NCBI RefSeq assembly: GCF_001280125.1
Contig: NZ_LGEG01000053.1
Coordinates: forward strand, 1 to 8,319
Direction of reading: 5' to 3'
Origin: Streptomyces sp. NRRL F-6492
Lineage (GTDB): Bacteria > Actinomycetota > Actinomycetes > Streptomycetales > Streptomycetaceae
Length of the DNA stretch: 8,319 nucleotides
The position numbers and the translations under genes were made by a program. Below the pieces are notes generated by a model. The model worked only from the letters and a program-made list of their open reading frames with translations. It searched no databases and was not told the DNA's origin. Each line of letters begins with the position of its first letter. The first letter of the stretch is position 1. Below, piece after piece: positions 5,290 to 8,319 of the stretch.

Positions 5290-5321
5290 CGTACCCCACC
5301 CGGCCATGCGCACCGGCGGCG

Positions 5322-5335
5322 GCATGCTGCATGCT
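5322..5335. repeat. Tandem GCATGCT repeat upstream of the acetyltransferase
   Basis: GCATGCT occurs twice head to tail (5322-5328, 5329-5335). Each copy contains the palindrome GCATGC. It lies 46 bases before the chosen start of the next gene, in its likely promoter region, where no clear -35/-10 pair is seen. Confidence 0.4.
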
Positions 5336-5380
5336 GTGCGTTCACGGTCGATTCGGACGGTCCACGGCATGGAGCTGCGC

Positions 5381-6016
5381 ATGACTACCACCTTTCCGGA
5401 CATCTCCATCAACACGGACCGGTTGGTGCTGCGCGCGTTCGAGGAGGCGGACGCCCCCGCGCTCGCCGAGATGATGAACGACGAACTCGTCGGCGCCTGG
5501 ACCGCCGTGCCCCAGCCCTACACCGAGGCCGCCGCCCACCGCTGGATCACCGAGCACGCCCCCGCCGAACGCGCCGCCGGCCGCGGACTCGACCTCGCCG
5601 TCACCGAGTTCCTCACCCAGCGCCTCGTCGGCGTCGTCCAGCTGGGCAACACGAACTGGCGCGTCCGCTCCGCCGAACTCTCCTACGTCGTCGCCCCCTG
5701 GGCCCGCGGCGAGGGCTACGCCTCCGAAGCCGCCCTCGCCACCGCCCGGTGGCTCTTCAACGACCGGAAGTTCGAACGCCTGGAACTGCGCACCGCCGCC
5801 GACAACACCGCCTCCCAGCAGGTCGCCCAGAAGATCGGCTGCATCAGCGAGGGCGTCCTGCGCAACGCCTGCATAGCCCGCACCCGCACCGAGGACGGCG
5901 GCTGGACCGAGCTGCGCACCGACTTCATCCTCTGGGGACTCCTCCCCGAGGACCTCGACGACGTCGCCGACCAGATGGCCGAGGCGGGATACTCCTCGTA
6001 CACCGACTGGAGCTGA
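5381..6016 (+). CDS. GNAT acetyltransferase of the RimJ/RimL type
   Basis: The protein has 211 residues and opens with the RimJ/RimL-like phrase ISINTDRLVLRAFEEADAPAL (about 8-28). The acetyl-CoA loop is RGEGYA (109-114), after the strand AELSYVVAPWA and before the helix SEAALATARWLF. The segment ERLELRTAADNTASQQVAQKIGC, then EGVLRNACI, matches the usual C-terminal half of this subfamily. RimJ/L relatives acetylate N-terminal amino groups of ribosomal proteins, and others modify small amines; the substrate here is unknown. ATG 5381 is preferred because GGAG (5371-5374) lies six bases upstream. The in-frame ATG 5369 would itself overlap that site. It stands alone between a strong terminator and a small hairpin. 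Confidence 0.85.
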   Translation: MTTTFPDISINTDRLVLRAFEEADAPALAEMMNDELVGAWTAVPQPYTEAAAHRWITEHAPAERAAGRGLDLAVTEFLTQRLVGVVQLGNTNWRVRSAELSYVVAPWARGEGYASEAALATARWLFNDRKFERLELRTAADNTASQQVAQKIGCISEGVLRNACIARTRTEDGGWTELRTDFILWGLLPEDLDDVADQMAEAGYSSYTDWS

Positions 6017-6032
6017 CGAGCGGGTACGCTCG
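6017..6032. promoter_or_regulatory. Small hairpin with an embedded -10-like box before the CbiE/CbiT gene
   Basis: CGAGCG-GGTA-CGCTCG starts on the base after the TGA at 6014-6016 and forms a perfect 6-bp stem. TACGCT (6025-6030) inside it fits a TANNNT -10 element, with CCGACT (6003-6008) a partial -35 match at 16-base spacing. It could be a weak terminator or a promoter whose transcript starts near 6037. Confidence 0.3.
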
Positions 6033-6076
6033 GCACGCCCCCGACCTGCGACAACACCACAGGGAGACAGACGACG

Positions 6077-7321
6077 ATGGCCGACCGCGTCACGGTGATC
6101 GGCTGGGACGGCTCGCCCCTTCCGCCGGCGGCCCTGTCCGCGCTCTCCGCCGCCACCCTGGTGGCCGGAGCCGGCCACCACCTGGCCCGGCCCGAGGTGC
6201 CACCCGGCGCCGAACGCATCCGCCTCGGCAGCGTCGACCTCGCCGCCCGCCGCATCGCCGGCCACCGCGGCACCGCCGTCGTCCTCGCCGACGGCGACCC
6301 CGGCTTCTTCGGCGTCGTCCGCACCCTGCGCGCCCCCGAGCACGGCCTGGAGGTCGAGGTCGTCCCCGCCGTCTCGCCCGTCGCCGCCGCCTTCGCCCGG
6401 GCCGGCATGCCCTGGGAGGACGCCCGGATCGTCGTCGCCCACCAGCGCACCCTGCGCCGCGCCGTCAACGTCTGCCGTGCCCACCCCAAGGTCGCCGTCC
6501 TCACCTCGCCGGGCGCGGGCCCCGCCGAACTCGCCCTCCTCCTCGACGGGGTCCACCGCACCTTCGTCGTCTGCGAGGAGCTGGGCACCGACCGCGAACG
6601 GGTCTCCGTCCTCACCTCCGACAAGGCCGCCGACCACACCTGGCGCGACCCCAACGTCGTCCTCGTCATCGGCGGGGGCGGCGGCACCCCGACCGCCCCC
6701 TGGCTGGCGGGCCTGGACCCGTCCGTCCGCCCCGTCCGGGGCTGGGGCCTCCCCACCGAGGAGTACGACTCCGAGGGGCAAGGCCCCGCAACCGATCAGG
6801 AGCGGCCGAAGGCGGGCGAGGACCCCGCCCTCCGCGCCGCCCAGCTCGCCCGTCTCGGGCCCCGCACCGGCGACCTCGTCTGGGACGTCGGCTGCGCGGG
6901 CGGCGCCTTCTCCGTGGAGGCCGCCCGCTTCGGCGCCGCCGTCATCGCCGTCGACCTCGACCCGGCCGCCTGCGCCCGCACCGAGGCCGCCGCCCGCCGC
7001 CACGGCGTCCCCCTCCAGACCGTCCGGGGCCGCGCCCCGCACGTCCTGGAGAGCCTTCCCGAACCCGACGTCGTACGGATCGCGGCCGGCGGCGTCCAGG
7101 TCGTCACCGCCTGCACCGACCGCCGCCCGGAACGCATCGTCGCCCACGCCTCCACCCGCGACGAGGCCGAGGCGATCGGCGCCGCCCTCACCGCCGCCGG
7201 CGGCTACGCCGTCGAGACCCTCCTCCTCCAGACCGTCGGACTCGACCCGGACACCTGGTCGGAACGCGATCGTTCGGCCGTCTTCCTGCTCTCCGGACGC
7301 AGGATCGAACGCGCCCCGTGA
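6077..7321 (+). CDS. Fused precorrin-6Y C5,15-methyltransferase (CbiE-CbiT / CobL type)
   Basis: The 414-residue protein has the CobL two-domain layout. Residues 1 to about 210 are a CbiE-like tetrapyrrole methylase: start MADRVTVIGWDGSPL, the S-adenosylmethionine-binding loop DGDPGFFG (72-79), GMPWEDA and the conserved TSPGAGPAEL and RDPNVVLVIG segments. Residues from about 250 form a CbiT-like Rossmann methyltransferase (LVWDVGCAGGAFSVEAARFG). In cobalamin synthesis the pair methylates C5 and C15 and removes the C12 acetate carboxyl. The CbiT half is unusual: motif I reads GCAGG (272-276) where GxGxG is expected, and the linker (about 215-250) lacks the usual ITKxEVRAL segment. GGGAG about ten bases upstream supports ATG 6077. 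It could be a specialised or decayed paralogue of the enzyme in the main cob cluster. Confidence 0.85.
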   Translation: MADRVTVIGWDGSPLPPAALSALSAATLVAGAGHHLARPEVPPGAERIRLGSVDLAARRIAGHRGTAVVLADGDPGFFGVVRTLRAPEHGLEVEVVPAVSPVAAAFARAGMPWEDARIVVAHQRTLRRAVNVCRAHPKVAVLTSPGAGPAELALLLDGVHRTFVVCEELGTDRERVSVLTSDKAADHTWRDPNVVLVIGGGGGTPTAPWLAGLDPSVRPVRGWGLPTEEYDSEGQGPATDQERPKAGEDPALRAAQLARLGPRTGDLVWDVGCAGGAFSVEAARFGAAVIAVDLDPAACARTEAAARRHGVPLQTVRGRAPHVLESLPEPDVVRIAAGGVQVVTACTDRRPERIVAHASTRDEAEAIGAALTAAGGYAVETLLLQTVGLDPDTWSERDRSAVFLLSGRRIERAP

Positions 7322-7354
7322 CCCGGCCGCCCCACCGGGCCAGGTAGGCTGGCC
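7322..7354. promoter_or_regulatory. Small inverted repeats right after the CbiE/CbiT stop
   Basis: CCCGG (7322-7326) can pair with CCGGG (7335-7339), and GGCCAG-GTAGG-CTGGCC (7338-7354) is a perfect 6-bp inverted repeat. The second contains TAGGCT (7345-7350), a common Streptomyces -10 sequence, but no -35 box is visible. The first could be a weak terminator, the second an operator over a promoter. Confidence 0.3.
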
Positions 7355-7607
7355 GATTGTTGTACCGCGTCCGGACCTTCGTCACTTCGTGTGCCGATGT
7401 CCTGAAATGGTGGCCCCTCGGAGCCGCCGGTGTGGTAGGCGACAGGGGGGGACCGCGCGACGTGGCGCAGTCCACAGCGCACCGTGGCGAATCTTCCTGC
7501 CACGAGGGCCGAGGGCCGGGACAATGTGCAGGTGTCCGCGTCCTTCGTGCCGCGCGGCGCGCACGCTCGTTCTTGTCGACGGGCGCAGGTCTGAAGGAGC
7601 ACAAGCG
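7355..7607 (+). other. Long leader/intergenic region with RNA-like pairing, no clear gene
   Basis: This stretch is 253 bases long and contains a candidate promoter and several stems. CGTGGC (7483-7488) pairs with GCCACG (7499-7504); a second copy of CGTGGC at 7461-7466 could compete for the same partner. CGTG-C-CGCG (7546-7554) pairs with CGCGCACG (7558-7565) with one bulge. TCCTTC (7541-7546) is complementary to GAAGGA (7593-7598), the ribosome binding site of the following small ORF. A 73-codon frame, ATG 7407 to TGA 7626-7628, is open across it but is Arg-rich and not convincingly coding. No cobalamin riboswitch motifs were found. Confidence 0.45.
7497..7525 (+). promoter_or_regulatory. 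Candidate promoter for the downstream large gene
   Basis: CTGCCA (7497-7502) and GACAAT (7520-7525) are separated by 17 bases, a good spacing for housekeeping sigma. The transcript would start near 7532, leaving a leader of about 76 bases before the six-codon ORF. Confidence 0.4.
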
Positions 7608-7628
7608 ATGGGCGAGGGGTACGCATGA
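7608..7628 (+). CDS. Six-codon ORF (MGEGYA) coupled to the following gene
   Basis: The sequence encodes Met-Gly-Glu-Gly-Tyr-Ala and stops at TGA 7626-7628. AAGGAG (7594-7599) lies eight bases upstream, the best ribosome binding site nearby and better placed for this ATG than for the next gene's. The stop overlaps the next start as ATGA, so ribosomes ending here could restart on the large gene. It may be a minimal translational coupling device. Alternatively, the strong site may simply serve ATG 7625 from 25 bases away, which would be unusually far. Confidence 0.35.
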   Translation: MGEGYA

Positions 7629-8319
7629 CGGACACCGGCCAGGTCCCGGGCGAGGGGCTGCCGGAGAACGCAGGCATGGTCGAGCGGCCGGGCATCCCCG
7701 CACCGGGCGCTTACACCTTCCTGGACCCCTCCGAGCACACCGCCGAGGACGACGACCTGCTTCTGATGCCGGGCGCCCAGGGCGCCTGGAGCGAGCACCC
7801 GCCGGGCGTCGTGCCCGCGCCGCCGGTCGCCGTGCCGCCCCCCGTGCTCCCGCACCAGGGCGTGCCGCACCAGGAGGCCCCGGCCCCGACCGGCGACCCG
7901 CTGACGGACCCCTTGCCGGACCCGCTCACGGACCCGCTCCCCGAGCCCGTCGCCCTCGGCGACGTCCTGACCGCCCCGCAGGGCCAGACCCCGCCGCAGG
8001 GCGTACCGGTCGACCCCTACACCGGCGCCCCGGCGCACGGCACCCCCGCGCACGGCGTCCCCGCCGCCCCGTACGAGCCGGTCCTCACCGACCACGGCTA
8101 CGAGCCCGGCATCCTCGACACCGGCGCGCACGAGGCCGTCGGCCACGACTCGGGCTCCGTCGACCTCGGCGCCACGCACCTGCCCCCGCCGGCCGTGGCG
8201 CAGACCCCGCCGCCCGCCCGCCGCCCGCTGCACATGGGCCCGCCCGTGCCCGAGGCCACCGGCGGAGTCGTGCGCTCGCTGGCCGACCGGGGACCGGCCA
8301 CCGCGCCCGCCCCGCCGCC
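7625..8319 (+). CDS. N-terminal part of a large Pro/Ala-rich protein, probably a CobT-type protein with a long extension
   Basis: The frame is open from ATG 7625 to the right edge, giving 231 complete codons. Residues 1 to about 57 look conserved and acidic (GAYTFLDPSEHTAEDDDLLLMPGAQGAW). The rest is low-complexity, Pro/Ala/Gly-rich and probably disordered, with DPLT/DPLP repeated four times (residues 91-106), AHGTPAHGVP, and a possible short linear motif PLHMGPPVPEATGGVVRSLADRG. GAGGGG lies five bases before the ATG. I recall this N-terminus from Streptomyces proteins annotated as nicotinate-nucleotide-dimethylbenzimidazole phosphoribosyltransferase (CobT), whose catalytic domain would lie beyond the window. 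The corrin methyltransferase gene upstream agrees. No catalytic residue is visible here, so the name is tentative. Confidence 0.5.
   Translation, partial: MTDTGQVPGEGLPENAGMVERPGIPAPGAYTFLDPSEHTAEDDDLLLMPGAQGAWSEHPPGVVPAPPVAVPPPVLPHQGVPHQEAPAPTGDPLTDPLPDPLTDPLPEPVALGDVLTAPQGQTPPQGVPVDPYTGAPAHGTPAHGVPAAPYEPVLTDHGYEPGILDTGAHEAVGHDSGSVDLGATHLPPPAVAQTPPPARRPLHMGPPVPEATGGVVRSLADRGPATAPAPP
7895..7942 (+). repeat. 12-bp imperfect tandem repeat encoding DPL(T/P)
   Basis: Four consecutive 12-base units encode DPLT, DPLP, DPLT and DPLP, followed by a diverged EPVA. The DNA units differ at several third positions (for example CTG, TTG, CTC), so the protein pattern is kept better than the DNA pattern. 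This suggests selection on the peptide and not recent slippage. Confidence 0.75.

Noticed and set aside
5342..7147. 601-residue minus-strand open frame
   Set aside because: It is Gly/Ala/Asp-rich, antisense to the acetyltransferase and CbiE/CbiT genes, with no domain or ribosome binding site.
5242..7347. 701-residue plus-strand open frame
   Set aside because: It is Arg/Pro-rich throughout and overlaps two well-supported genes in another frame, a typical high-GC shadow.
7322..7624. Cobalamin riboswitch before the probable cobalamin gene
   Set aside because: No B12 box or core elements could be recognised, and the pairings present are short local stems. A covariance-model search would decide.

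Overview
The window is high-GC (about 70% or more), its codons end mostly in G or C, and its genes are closely packed. Gene content and order look like a Streptomyces chromosome. From memory, unverified, the order resembles the SCO1554-SCO1564 neighbourhood of S. coelicolor, where SCO1559-1557 form a methionine-type ABC transporter. No transposase, phage gene, CRISPR array, tRNA or rRNA was seen.

Left part (1-1930): the C-terminal part of a sigma-70-family (ECF-like) sigma factor enters from the left edge and ends at 599. It is followed at once by a GNAT acetyltransferase (636-1136). Facing it on the minus strand is a two-gene operon of small four-helix membrane proteins of unknown function (1930-1158). 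The two convergent units end in one shared hairpin that contains both stop codons.

Centre (1931-5289): a long divergent intergenic region leads into metN-metI-metQ, a complete importer with ATPase plus NIL sensor domain, permease and lipoprotein binding protein, which most likely takes up D/L-methionine. The leader ahead of metN appears to encode a 28-residue peptide ending in ARCMCRMCAI. It seems to be leaderless behind an extended -10 promoter and is followed by several mutually exclusive stem-loops. This looks like a cysteine- or methionine-sensing attenuator and is the most interesting element in the window. The operon ends in a perfect 19-bp terminator stem.

Right part (5290-8319): a RimJ/RimL-type GNAT acetyltransferase, then a fused CbiE-CbiT (CobL-type) corrin-ring methyltransferase whose C-terminal half is clearly diverged. 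After a 303-base gene-less stretch comes the start of a large Pro/Ala-rich protein, probably the N-terminal extension of a Streptomyces CobT. That gene is preceded by a six-codon ORF (MGEGYA) with a strong ribosome binding site, coupled to it through an ATGA overlap. Methionine uptake and cobalamin genes lie side by side, which fits their link through B12-dependent methionine synthesis.
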